A stretch of 46,927 nt of DNA. Source: Vibrio thalassae (GTDB lineage: Bacteria > Pseudomonadota > Gammaproteobacteria > Enterobacterales > Vibrionaceae). A program made the position numbers and the translations under genes. Positions 8,359 through 16,179 of this stretch are shown piece by piece. The DNA is taken from assembly GCF_900089835.1 (NCBI RefSeq), contig NZ_OANU01000027.1:1-46927 (forward strand), given 5' to 3'. Below the pieces are notes generated by a model that searched no databases, was not told the DNA's origin, and saw only the letters and a list, made by a program, of their open reading frames with translations. Positions within the stretch are counted from its first letter, which is position 1. Every line of letters begins with the position of its first letter.

Positions 8359-8979
8359 ATGTCAGAAGACATCTATGATGAATACCCATCGCTGACTTTA
8401 GCGAAGGATGGCTATGAGAACATTGAGCCTCTAAAACTAGGCGAAAGAATCAAAGATATTCGCGCGAAATTAGGTTTGACATTAGAAGAAGCAAGCCAAA
8501 GAACTGGGCTCGCACGTTCAACGTTAAGCAAAATTGAAAACGAACAAATTTCGCCGACCTTCCAAGCCATGCAAAAACTTGCACTGGGCTTGCACATAGA
8601 TATGCCGCAACTCTTTGAACCGCCGAAGAAAAAAGTGGCTACGGGACGTCGTGATTTTACTCTCCGAGGTGAAGGGAAGCCACACCCAACACCAACATAC
8701 GAGCATGAACTTTTGGCGACTCAGTTATCTAACAAAAAGATGATGCCTTTTAAGAGTACTGTTAGAGCACGCACGTTTGAAGAATATGGTGACTGGGTTA
8801 GACATGATGGTGAAGAATTTTTACTGATTCTTTCAGGGGAAGTGAAGTTCTTTTCTGAGTTTTACGAGCCGATGGTTATGTCAGCGGGAGACAGCGTATA
8901 TTACGACGCAAATATGGGTCATATGTTGATATCGACCAGTAAAGAGGATGCGCATATTTTGTGGGTTACGGCGAAATAA
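8359..8979 (+). CDS. XRE-family regulator with C-terminal cupin domain
   Basis: This 206-residue protein has an HTH_3/XRE DNA-binding domain at about 26-82 (LGERIKDIRAKLGLTLEEA, then TGLARSTLSKIENEQISPT as recognition region). A cupin fold lies at about 135-200, with GDWVRHDGEEFLLILSGEV and a GDSVYYDANMGHML strand pair. Cupins in such regulators usually sense a small metabolite; here the context suggests glycine, serine or a one-carbon compound, which is inference. The ATG is preceded by AGGGA. It is divergent from glyA-gcvH-gcvP and upstream of gcvT, and palindromes TTTCCTATAGGAAA flank it. It is the most plausible local controller of the glycine cluster, including itself. Confidence 0.85.
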   Translation: MSEDIYDEYPSLTLAKDGYENIEPLKLGERIKDIRAKLGLTLEEASQRTGLARSTLSKIENEQISPTFQAMQKLALGLHIDMPQLFEPPKKKVATGRRDFTLRGEGKPHPTPTYEHELLATQLSNKKMMPFKSTVRARTFEEYGDWVRHDGEEFLLILSGEVKFFSEFYEPMVMSAGDSVYYDANMGHMLISTSKEDAHILWVTAK

Positions 8980-8995
8980 ACATCAAACAGACGAG

Positions 8996-9009
8996 TTTCC
9001 TATAATAAA
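8996..9009. promoter_or_regulatory. Imperfect operator copy (12 of 14)
   Basis: TTTCCTATAATAAA lies just after the XRE gene stop. It differs from the palindrome at 8223 in two positions. Confidence 0.4.
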
Positions 9010-9176
9010 GGCAAACGTTTGCTTTTGTCTCTAAATGTCTTGAATTAGCGTTCTTTTGGTGAAAATATCGTCGAAACCACGCTTTTTTGATATATGTGAT
9101 TCTGTGAATGGAATGTTAAGTGTCACATTTTTGTGTGTTCATATCTTGTTAAAGGTGAAAAATGCGCGCATTCTTG

Positions 9177-9190
9177 TTTACTATAGGAAA
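9177..9190. promoter_or_regulatory. Operator copy (13 of 14) upstream of gcvT
   Basis: TTTACTATAGGAAA is followed by CAAGG and then TTTCC, giving an overlapping second dyad GGAAAC...GTTTCC (9186-9200). It probably controls gcvT. Confidence 0.55.
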
Positions 9191-9371
9191 CAAGGTTTCC
9201 AGAAGACCAACATCTAATGTTCGTATAGGCGTCAATGACTAGACGTAAAGTGCGATAACTCACGTTCCGCTAATCTCACTGCCTAGCAGATAGAGGCCGA
9301 ATAGTGGAATTTAGACATCCCCAATTTAGGAGCAGGGCTCGTCAAAGCGGTCCAACCCAATGGAGAATACA

Positions 9372-10505
9372 ATGGCTCAAGAACAAGCAACCCAAGATTT
9401 GTTGAAAACACCACTGCATGCATTACACGTGGAAGTGGGAGCGAAGATGGTTCCATTTGCCGGCTATGATATGCCGGTTCAGTATCCGCTTGGTGTGAAG
9501 AAAGAGCACTTACATTGTCGCGACGCGGCCGGTCTGTTCGATGTGTCTCACATGGGGCAAGTACGTCTATACGGAGAAAAAGCAGCGACGATTCTCGAGT
9601 CCTTAGTGCCTGTTGATATCATTGATCTGCCAGAAGGCAAGCAACGCTATGCTTTCTTCACTAATGAACAAGGTGGCATCATGGATGACCTGATGGTTGC
9701 CAATCTGGGCGATCACCTGTTTGTTGTCGTAAACGCTGCATGTAAAGAACAAGACATCACTCATTTAGAAGCACACCTTACTGATGGCGTGGAAATGGAA
9801 GTGATTGAAGATCGTGCGTTGCTTGCGCTGCAAGGTCCAAAAGCCGCTGAAGTGTTGGCACGTTTACAACCTGAAGTAGCAGACATGCTGTTTATGGATG
9901 TGAGAAAACTCGACATCAATGGTATTGAGTGTATCGTGAGCCGTTCCGGTTACACGGGTGAAGACGGTTATGAAATTTCAGTGCCGTCTACCCATGCCGA
10001 AGCCTTGGCGAAAACACTGACAGACTTCGAAGAAGTAGAATGGATTGGTCTTGGTGCACGAGACTCACTTCGCTTGGAGTGTGGTTTGTGCTTGTATGGT
10101 CACGATTTGGATACCACAACGACGCCGGTTGAGGCGAGTCTATTGTGGGGTATTCAAAAGGTTCGCCGTACAGAGGGTGAGCGCGCTGGTGGCTTTCCTG
10201 GTGCAGACATTATCCTTAAGCAAATCGAAACAAAAGACGTTGCACGTAAACGTGTTGGTCTAGTAGGTCAGACCAAAGCACCAGTTCGTGAAGGTGCTAA
10301 GTTGTTCGATGCTGATGACAACGAAATCGGCATTGTTACAAGTGGTACGGCAGGCCCTACAGCGGGTAAACCCGTGTCTATGGCTTATGTCGCCACTGAA
10401 TTTTCTCCGATTGGTACTGAGATTTTTGCCGATGTACGAGGTAAGAAGTTGGCAATGACGGTAGAGAAAATGCCGTTTGTCCCTCAGCGTTACTATCGTG
10501 GCTAA
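9372..10505 (+). CDS. gcvT: Glycine cleavage system T-protein (aminomethyltransferase)
   Basis: The T-protein takes the aminomethyl group from GcvH, releases ammonia and makes 5,10-methylene-THF. It has 377 residues from the chosen start. The ATG at 9372 was preferred over 9360 because GGAG lies six bases before it. Family motifs are LHVEVGAKMVPFAGYDMPVQY, LFDVSHMGQ, YTGEDGYEISVP and LGARDSLRLECGLCLYGHDLD, all characteristic of GcvT and its folate pocket. It stands apart from glyA-gcvH-gcvP, on the opposite strand after the XRE regulator, but shares the operator motif with that operon. A strong terminator follows at 10523-10553. Confidence 0.97.
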   Translation: MAQEQATQDLLKTPLHALHVEVGAKMVPFAGYDMPVQYPLGVKKEHLHCRDAAGLFDVSHMGQVRLYGEKAATILESLVPVDIIDLPEGKQRYAFFTNEQGGIMDDLMVANLGDHLFVVVNAACKEQDITHLEAHLTDGVEMEVIEDRALLALQGPKAAEVLARLQPEVADMLFMDVRKLDINGIECIVSRSGYTGEDGYEISVPSTHAEALAKTLTDFEEVEWIGLGARDSLRLECGLCLYGHDLDTTTTPVEASLLWGIQKVRRTEGERAGGFPGADIILKQIETKDVARKRVGLVGQTKAPVREGAKLFDADDNEIGIVTSGTAGPTAGKPVSMAYVATEFSPIGTEIFADVRGKKLAMTVEKMPFVPQRYYRG

Positions 10506-10522
10506 ATTCAATCGATAGACGG

Positions 10523-10553
10523 AAAAAGCATCGCAATCGCGATGCTTTTTTTA
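10523..10553 (+). terminator. gcvT terminator
   Basis: Arms GCATCGC and GCGATGC with an AATC loop are followed by a run of T. An imperfect operator copy (10547-10560) overlaps the T-run. Confidence 0.85.
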
Positions 10554-10560
10554 TAGGAAA
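10547..10560. promoter_or_regulatory. Imperfect operator copy (12 of 14)
   Basis: TTTTTTATAGGAAA overlaps the gcvT terminator T-run and is followed by GATTTC. It may be a fortuitous match, because the T-run supplies half of it. Confidence 0.25.
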
Positions 10561-10735
10561 TGCGATTTCTAGCGCTCTTACAAAAGACCAGAAATACTAA
10601 TCATGGAATAGTTTTTCTAAATTGTGACGTGGTTATGCACAAAAGTGCACACCTAATTTGTATGTATGGTGTGTAAATGATATCAAAAGTAAATGAATCT
10701 CAGTTCGTCGATAGTATATAAGGAGTAACTGTCTA

Positions 10736-11809
10736 GTGATTCTTTCATTACCAAGCAAACGTTCAACATACACTGTGCTCGCATCCACCGCGTTGTCACT
10801 CTCTATTATCTCATCGGTCCATGCTCAAACCGATGCAAAACCTTATATCGTCAATGGGAGTGCTGCCAATGTGGCCGACTATCCCTCGTTTGTCAGCTTG
10901 TATTTGGATGCTCAGGAGTACGGGGTAGGGTATTCAACGTCGCCATATTGCGGTGGGACCCTGCTTAACTCTCAATTTGTATTGACGACAGCACATTGCG
11001 TGTATGGCGATCGTCAGTCACAACTTCTCACTATGGCTGCACCAAATTTGCAGTATGAGTCAGATTATCGTTATTCAGAGAAAAGACGCGTAGTCGAGAT
11101 ATACCATCCTATGGGATATATCGATGATATTGATAAATTGATCCCCAATGACATTGCGATACTTAAACTAGACTCCCCCCTTGGTACAGGCATAGCCATC
11201 AACCGCCCAAACAATGAAAGCTACCGAAATGTTGGCGCTGTATTTACTGCTGTCGGTCATGGGAATACCAAATATGGTTATGATGCATTCGATATTTTAC
11301 AGAAAGTGAATCTCACTTATGTAGACAACGCCGTGTGCGCAGGTGCTTTCTCTGACGGCAGCTATTTGACCCAAAAACAAATCTGTTTTACCGGTGATTA
11401 CAGCAACGTGACTGATCTGTTAGCTGGGACTTGCCAGGGTGATTCCGGCGGCCCTATCTACTGGGATAATAATGGACTACAAGTTCAGATAGGCGTCACG
11501 AGTTTTGGCCCACTACCGTGTGGCGATAAACAGCGTGCTGTTACGTCAGTCTTTACTGAGATTGCCGATTATTCAGATTGGATCAATCGTGTGCTCAATG
11601 GACAAGAGACACCTAATTATGTTTCTGATGATCAAGCAAGGCGTAATTACCTGATTAGACAAGGCTATACCATTAGCCCATCGGGCAATAATGGTTCGTC
11701 AGGTGGAAGTTCGAGTGACTCTGGTGGCGGTGGGGCACTACACTTTGCACTTACAGCCTTGCTAATCGGCCTAGGTCGGATCAGGCGCCGAGGGTTCAAT
11801 CACGTTTGA
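10736..11809 (+). CDS. Secreted trypsin-like serine protease with GlyGly-CTERM tail
   Basis: This 357-residue S1-family protease starts at GTG 10736, with AAGGAG ten bases upstream. It has a signal peptide (about 1-30, ending SSVHA). The mature region begins YIVNGS, like an activated trypsin. The catalytic triad is visible: TTAHC (His87), PNDIAILKL (Asp139) and GTCQGDSGGP (Ser237), with paired cysteines. The C-terminus has a Gly/Ser-rich linker (about 316-333), a hydrophobic helix and a basic end (RIRRR). That is a GlyGly-CTERM sorting tail, the type processed by rhombosortase on Vibrio type II secretion substrates. A second, similar protease gene follows 128 bases downstream. The target substrate is unknown. 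Confidence 0.88.
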   Translation: MILSLPSKRSTYTVLASTALSLSIISSVHAQTDAKPYIVNGSAANVADYPSFVSLYLDAQEYGVGYSTSPYCGGTLLNSQFVLTTAHCVYGDRQSQLLTMAAPNLQYESDYRYSEKRRVVEIYHPMGYIDDIDKLIPNDIAILKLDSPLGTGIAINRPNNESYRNVGAVFTAVGHGNTKYGYDAFDILQKVNLTYVDNAVCAGAFSDGSYLTQKQICFTGDYSNVTDLLAGTCQGDSGGPIYWDNNGLQVQIGVTSFGPLPCGDKQRAVTSVFTEIADYSDWINRVLNGQETPNYVSDDQARRNYLIRQGYTISPSGNNGSSGGSSSDSGGGGALHFALTALLIGLGRIRRRGFNHV

Positions 11810-11937
11810 ATGCTATGTCGGTACTGAGCATTGGACGACATTTACACCAACTCTCTAGTGAAACGTCTATACTTATCATTGAACGAACACACTGATGGTG
11901 TCGTAGATAAAGTTGAGTCGCAAAAGGAGTTGTTACT

Positions 11938-12987
11938 ATGAAATCTTGGCTTTTAACCCCCACCCTTTTCTTGTTGCCCTGCGTCTGTGCATTGGGGACG
12001 TTTGCTTGGCCGGTCAAGGCGAGCGGGGTTGATATTGCTCGAATGATTGTTAATGGTGAAAATGCCTCTATCAACGATTTTGATTCTTTTGCTAGTCTAT
12101 ATATTGAGTCTATAGATTATGATGGACGTTATTCAAGCGCTGCCTATTGTGGAGGCACATATCTAACCTCTGAATATGTAATGACCGCAGCTCATTGTCT
12201 GGAAGGGGATATGGGCGCACTGCTTTTTACTTCTGCGGTCGCTATGTTAGAAAATGAACAAGACTTCTTGAACGCTGACCGACGTCGTGTAGTTGAAGTG
12301 TATATCCATCCTGACTTTACCAACAATGTCAACTTACTGCTTCCTAACGATATCGCTATTTTGAAGTTGGAGACTCCTGCCTCATCAGGCAGTAATGTGA
12401 CTCGAGCTACGACACAAACATATCGCAACATTAATGAGACTTTTGTTACTGTTGGCCACGGCAATACTCAATCGGGAGTCGATGGCACTCCTATTTTACA
12501 GAGGGCGAACTTGCTCTGGGTCAGTAATGCAGATTGCGCCACAAACTTTGATAGAGGCAATGAACTGACCGGTAAACAAGTTTGTTTTACTGGTAGTCAA
12601 AGTCAATCAACAGGTCTTAGAGCGGGAACGTGTCAGGGTGACTCTGGTGGTCCTATTTATTGGTATCACAACGGCATGTATGAGCAAGTGGGGATCACGA
12701 GCTTTGGGCCTACTATCTGTGGTGACCCGAGCTCGGATGTAACGGCAGTGTATACCGAAGTGGCGAGTTACAGCTCTTGGATAGATAGCGTACTTGCTGG
12801 TTCACAAACGCCATTTATTACTTCAGATGAGCAAGAACGTCTTGATTATCTAGCCGCTAATGGGCGGGTTGTTTGGACAGGAGGCTCAACCATTAATTCA
12901 TCAGACGGTGGGGGCGGGGGCTCAGTAGCTTGGTTCCTGTCACTGATGCTGGCAGCGGTAGCCTATTACCGTCGTTCTGTTCACTAG
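11938..12987 (+). CDS. Secreted trypsin-like serine protease with GlyGly-CTERM tail (paralogue)
   Basis: This 349-residue S1-family protease is clearly paralogous to its upstream neighbour. They share SYRN/TYRN, VGHGNT, the Cys pattern, GTCQGDSGGPIYW and a C-terminal DW/SWI segment. It has a signal peptide at about 1-29 (MKSWLLTPTLFLLPCVCALG). The triad is TAAHC (His86), PNDIAILKL (Asp138) and GDSGGP (Ser236). A GGGGG linker at about 324-328 is followed by a hydrophobic helix and YYRRSVH, again a GlyGly-CTERM tail. AGGAG precedes the ATG. It probably travels the same type II secretion route. It could be separately transcribed, since 128 bases with no terminator lie between the two genes. Confidence 0.88.
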   Translation: MKSWLLTPTLFLLPCVCALGTFAWPVKASGVDIARMIVNGENASINDFDSFASLYIESIDYDGRYSSAAYCGGTYLTSEYVMTAAHCLEGDMGALLFTSAVAMLENEQDFLNADRRRVVEVYIHPDFTNNVNLLLPNDIAILKLETPASSGSNVTRATTQTYRNINETFVTVGHGNTQSGVDGTPILQRANLLWVSNADCATNFDRGNELTGKQVCFTGSQSQSTGLRAGTCQGDSGGPIYWYHNGMYEQVGITSFGPTICGDPSSDVTAVYTEVASYSSWIDSVLAGSQTPFITSDEQERLDYLAANGRVVWTGGSTINSSDGGGGGSVAWFLSLMLAAVAYYRRSVH

Positions 12988-13011
12988 TTAGGGATTTTTC
13001 TGAATCCGAGT

Positions 13012-13293
13012 TTAGATCTGCCTCGCCGTGCTCCGATTTTTCTTGGCTGAGAGTTTTATCACGCTTTTCTGAGGCGTTAGGTTGTTTGGATAAGTAATCA
13101 AATTACCACTGTCGTGTTTAATCAAAACGTGAAACATTCGTATATCTTGGATAATGCCTGAAATATCCTCATCTCGGTCAACGACCTTAATGCGATCCCC
13201 AACACGATAATGAAAAACCAAGAAGATCAAAAAGCTTACGGTAATGATACTAAGCATTCAAAGATCGTTAGCAAGATATAGGGAATATGGAGC
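13012..13293 (-). pseudogene. Remnant of a small MscS-type mechanosensitive channel
   Basis: The 81-codon open stretch (13012-13257) reads SIITVSFLIFLVFHYRVGDRIKVVD, then a beta-domain segment ending LIKHDSGNLITYPNNL. This matches the pore-end/beta-domain border of MscS-like proteins. Immediately upstream an in-frame TGA (13258-13260) sits where family members usually have Trp in the (A)xWSMLSN-type segment. A further 12 in-frame codons upstream (to about 13293) still read plausibly, and similarity is then lost. The N-terminal membrane helices are missing. It is probably a decayed gene. It could alternatively be read as a short translated fragment, but no good ribosome-binding site was seen. 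Confidence 0.6.
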
Positions 13294-13331
13294 CATGAGG
13301 AGTGGAATACAAGAAAATAGCCAGATACGAC

Positions 13332-13357
13332 AAAAAAGCGCTGCGAGGAGCAGCGCT
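13332..13357 (-). terminator. fru operon terminator
   Basis: On the minus strand, AGCGCTGC/GCAGCGCT arms with a five-base loop are followed by TTTTTTG. It lies about 65 bases past the fruA stop. Confidence 0.9.
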
Positions 13358-13388
13358 GAAAAATGCCTATTTTGGGGGAGGCATTGTG

Positions 13389-13410
13389 CCAAGTGAGCAT
13401 GCTCACTTGG
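13389..13410 (-). other. Perfect 22-bp palindrome after fruA
   Basis: This is a fully self-complementary sequence with half-site CCAAGTGAGCA, 12 bases beyond the fruA stop codon and before the terminator. It may act as an mRNA 3' stabilising hairpin or be a protein-binding site. Confidence 0.6.
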
Positions 13411-13422
13411 ACTTTTACAAAG

Positions 13423-15159
13423 TTAAGCTGTCGCCACGTCTTTGCTTTCTTCACGACGCTTTAGGAAAGCGTAAGTGAAGCCCGTGACGGCTGTACCTGC
13501 TGCGATAGCCACCAAATACATCAGCACTGGTGAGATAGCACCTGGAATCAGTAAAACAAACAGACCACCATGTGGCGCCATGAGCTTCGCACCGACTAGC
13601 ATAGACAGCGCACCTGTTAACGCACCACCAAGCATACAAGATGGGATAACACGCATTGGGTCTTTTGCTGCGAATGGAATCGCACCTTCAGAGATGAAGC
13701 ACATACCCAGTACAAAAGAGGCTTTACCCGCTTCACGCTCAGCTGCTTCGAACTTGTCTTTAGCTAGGAACGTTGCCAAGCCCATACCTAACGCAGGAAC
13801 CATACCAGCAGCCATGATTGCTGCCATCGGCGTGTAAGTTTGAGAGGCCAGTAGGCCAACTCCAAAGGTGTATGCTGCCTTGTTGACTGGACCACCTAGG
13901 TCGAAACACATCATTGCACCAAGGATAATACCCAGTAGTACTGCGTTCGTGCTACCCATGTTGTTTAGGAAGTCAGTCATTGCTGCCATGATGCCTGCAA
14001 CAGGACCACCAACGATGTAGATCATGACCAAACCAGTGAATAAACTTGCTAGGAATGGGATGATCAAAATAGGTTTAAGCGCTTCCATTGACTGTGGCAG
14101 AGACACTTTGTCAGCAATCAACTTCGCTGAATAACCCGCAATGAAACCGGCTGCAATACCCCCAAGGAAACCTGCACCTGTAGAGCTTGCCAGCATACCG
14201 CCGATTAAACCCGGAGCAAGACCCGGACGGTCTGCGATAGAGAAAGCGATAAAACCTGCTAATACAGGGATCATCAGAGCGAATGCACTGCCACCACCGA
14301 TGGTCATTAGCGCAGCCGCTAGTGTGCCTTCTTCTTTAAACGCTTCGATACCGAATACGAACGACAGAGCGATGATCAAGCCACCTGCTACAACAACAGG
14401 TAGCATGTGAGATACGCCAGTCATAAGGTGCTTATAAACGCCTTTTTTCTCTTCCGTTGCGCCTGCTTGGTTGCTTGCACCAGAGTGAGTATAAGTGGTC
14501 GCTTGAGCAAAAGCTTTATCGATTTCTTGTTCGGTTTTCTTAAGCGCTAGACCTGTAGTGGTTTTGTATAAACGCTTGCCGTCAAAGCGGTCAAGTGGCA
14601 CTTCAATATCAGCGGCAATGATGACTAAATCAGCATCTGCGATCTCTTGAGCCGTCAGTTGATTTTTTGCACCTACTGAGCCGCGAGTTTCCACTTTAAT
14701 TGTGTGACCTAAACGCTTACCGTGCTCTTCTAGTGCTTCCGCCGCCATAAAGGTATGTGCAACACCTGTAGGGCAAGCCGTGATAGCAACGATTTTCTTC
14801 GCGCCACCAGTTTGTTCAACTGCAACTGGAGTAACTGATGTACTTTGGGTTAGCTCAGTTGCTTTTTCGATTGCGTTAGCTAGGAACGCTTTTGGATCCG
14901 TTGTGCACTCGGAAATGCTAGCTTCGTAGACTTTCTTACCTACTAGGCGCTGTGTATCCACAGGCGCATTTGTAGCAACAATCACCACTTCCGAGTCAGC
15001 AATTTGCGCGTCAGTCAGTGTTTGTGTTTCAACAACACTAGAGTGACATTCGATAGAAGCATCGTGTTCAAGTGCTTTAGCCGCTTGATCGAGCAATCCG
15101 GCTGCGATAATGCTGTTTGCTACCCCACTAGGGCAGGCTGTAATAATTGAAATTTTCAT
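13423..15159 (-). CDS. fruA: Fructose-specific PTS enzyme IIB'BC
   Basis: The membrane permease imports fructose while phosphorylating it to fructose-1-phosphate. It has 578 residues from Met at 15159, chosen because AAAGG lies eight bases upstream and the protein then begins at the conserved EIIB edge. Two tandem IIB domains are present: ITACPSGVANS with Cys9 (the B' domain) and ITACPTGVAHTFMAAEAL with Cys129. A Gly/Ala-rich IIC membrane domain from about 235 to the end has roughly eight to ten helices, including GGSAFALMIPVLAG and FDLGGPVNKAAYTFG. It is the third gene of fruB-fruK-fruA, 59 bases after fruK, and takes phosphate from the FruB protein. Confidence 0.95.
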   Translation of the reverse strand: MKISIITACPSGVANSIIAAGLLDQAAKALEHDASIECHSSVVETQTLTDAQIADSEVVIVATNAPVDTQRLVGKKVYEASISECTTDPKAFLANAIEKATELTQSTSVTPVAVEQTGGAKKIVAITACPTGVAHTFMAAEALEEHGKRLGHTIKVETRGSVGAKNQLTAQEIADADLVIIAADIEVPLDRFDGKRLYKTTTGLALKKTEQEIDKAFAQATTYTHSGASNQAGATEEKKGVYKHLMTGVSHMLPVVVAGGLIIALSFVFGIEAFKEEGTLAAALMTIGGGSAFALMIPVLAGFIAFSIADRPGLAPGLIGGMLASSTGAGFLGGIAAGFIAGYSAKLIADKVSLPQSMEALKPILIIPFLASLFTGLVMIYIVGGPVAGIMAAMTDFLNNMGSTNAVLLGIILGAMMCFDLGGPVNKAAYTFGVGLLASQTYTPMAAIMAAGMVPALGMGLATFLAKDKFEAAEREAGKASFVLGMCFISEGAIPFAAKDPMRVIPSCMLGGALTGALSMLVGAKLMAPHGGLFVLLIPGAISPVLMYLVAIAAGTAVTGFTYAFLKRREESKDVATA

Positions 15160-15218
15160 AGGTTTGACCTTTGTGTCCATAAGTGCCACACAACATCAGA
15201 ATCAAAGATTCAGAAAGA

Positions 15219-16169
15219 TTAGCGGCTCAGCTCTTGTAACAGTATTTGTTGTTGTATTGATTTAACTTCTTCAATGCTTGGTACACCAACACCTACCTGG
15301 CTTACAGCCAACGCAGACAGTGCGGTTGCAAAGGAGAGCAATTCTTTTTTAGCGAATGATTGCATGTGACCCCAACATAGTCCTGCAACCAGAGTATCGC
15401 CCGCACCAACGGTGCTAACGACATTCATTCTTGGTGGTTTTGCTTGTAGCCATTGGTTGTTTTCAAGCCAAAGCACGCCATCGGCACCCATAGAAACAAC
15501 AATATTGGTAATGCCTTTGTCTGAAATTGACTCTGCTGCTTCTAAACATTGTTCTTGAGTTTCTAAATGACGACCAACGAACTGAGACAGTTCTTCGTCG
15601 TTAGGTTTGATTAGCCATGGCTTAGAATCTAGACCTTTGGCGAGCGCTTCGCGGCTGCTATCGAACAGTACGCGTTTGCCTTTTTGCTCTAATCGCTTAA
15701 TCCAACTTGCACATTGCTCGCTACTAATACCGCGAGGCAAACTCCCCGCGAAGACAAAGTAATCGTGATCTTGCATCAGTTCATCAAGCGTGGCTTCAAA
15801 TTGACGGATTGCTGCTTCGTCGACTTCTACACCTGGGAAGTTAATGTCGCTCACTGCGCCGTTCTTCTCGACCAGTTTCACGTTGATGCGAGTAGAGCCT
15901 GAGACTCGAATAAAATGGTCTTTGGCACCCATCTGCTCGAAAAGTTGGCAGAACAGCTCTTGGTTGTCGCTGCCTAGGAAACCTGCCACAGTAACGTTTG
16001 CGCCTAAATCACTAAGTACTTTCGCTACGTTTACACCTTTTCCCGCAGCATGTAGAGAGCTTTGATTAACCAGACTCACCGAACCTGTATTTAAGGTATC
16101 TAAACTCCCTGTGAGATCTAGTGCGGGGTTAAGTGTAATAGTTACCACTTTATTAGTTTGTGCTGTCAT
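15219..16169 (-). CDS. fruK: 1-phosphofructokinase
   Basis: This kinase converts fructose-1-phosphate to fructose-1,6-bisphosphate. It has 316 residues from Met at 16169, selected because AAGGAG lies about eight bases upstream. The PfkB family is shown by VVTITLNPALDLTG at the start, AAGKGVNVAKVLSDLG (sugar-binding Gly motif, about 38-53) and the C-terminal signature VSTVGAGDTLVAGLCWG with its catalytic Asp. It lies between fruB (10-base gap) and fruA, so it is tightly co-transcribed. Its substrate is the inducer that releases Cra in related bacteria. Confidence 0.95.
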   Translation of the reverse strand: MTAQTNKVVTITLNPALDLTGSLDTLNTGSVSLVNQSSLHAAGKGVNVAKVLSDLGANVTVAGFLGSDNQELFCQLFEQMGAKDHFIRVSGSTRINVKLVEKNGAVSDINFPGVEVDEAAIRQFEATLDELMQDHDYFVFAGSLPRGISSEQCASWIKRLEQKGKRVLFDSSREALAKGLDSKPWLIKPNDEELSQFVGRHLETQEQCLEAAESISDKGITNIVVSMGADGVLWLENNQWLQAKPPRMNVVSTVGAGDTLVAGLCWGHMQSFAKKELLSFATALSALAVSQVGVGVPSIEEVKSIQQQILLQELSR

Positions 16170-16179
16170 GACGAGCTCC

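Larger units (their letters stand above)
8980..9371. promoter_or_regulatory. gcvT upstream region
   Basis: This is 392 bp without a gene. Two copies of the palindrome lie here (8996-9009 imperfect, 9177-9190 with one mismatch). The second is directly followed by an additional TTTCC half-site (9196-9200). About 170 nt separate the second operator from the gcvT start. No glycine-riboswitch core was recognised. Confidence 0.5.

Noticed and set aside
7966..9371. Glycine riboswitch in front of glyA or gcvT
   Set aside because: The conserved GCCGAAGG and CTCAGGCAAAAGGAC-type cores were not seen on either leader. A covariance scan is still needed to exclude a divergent copy.
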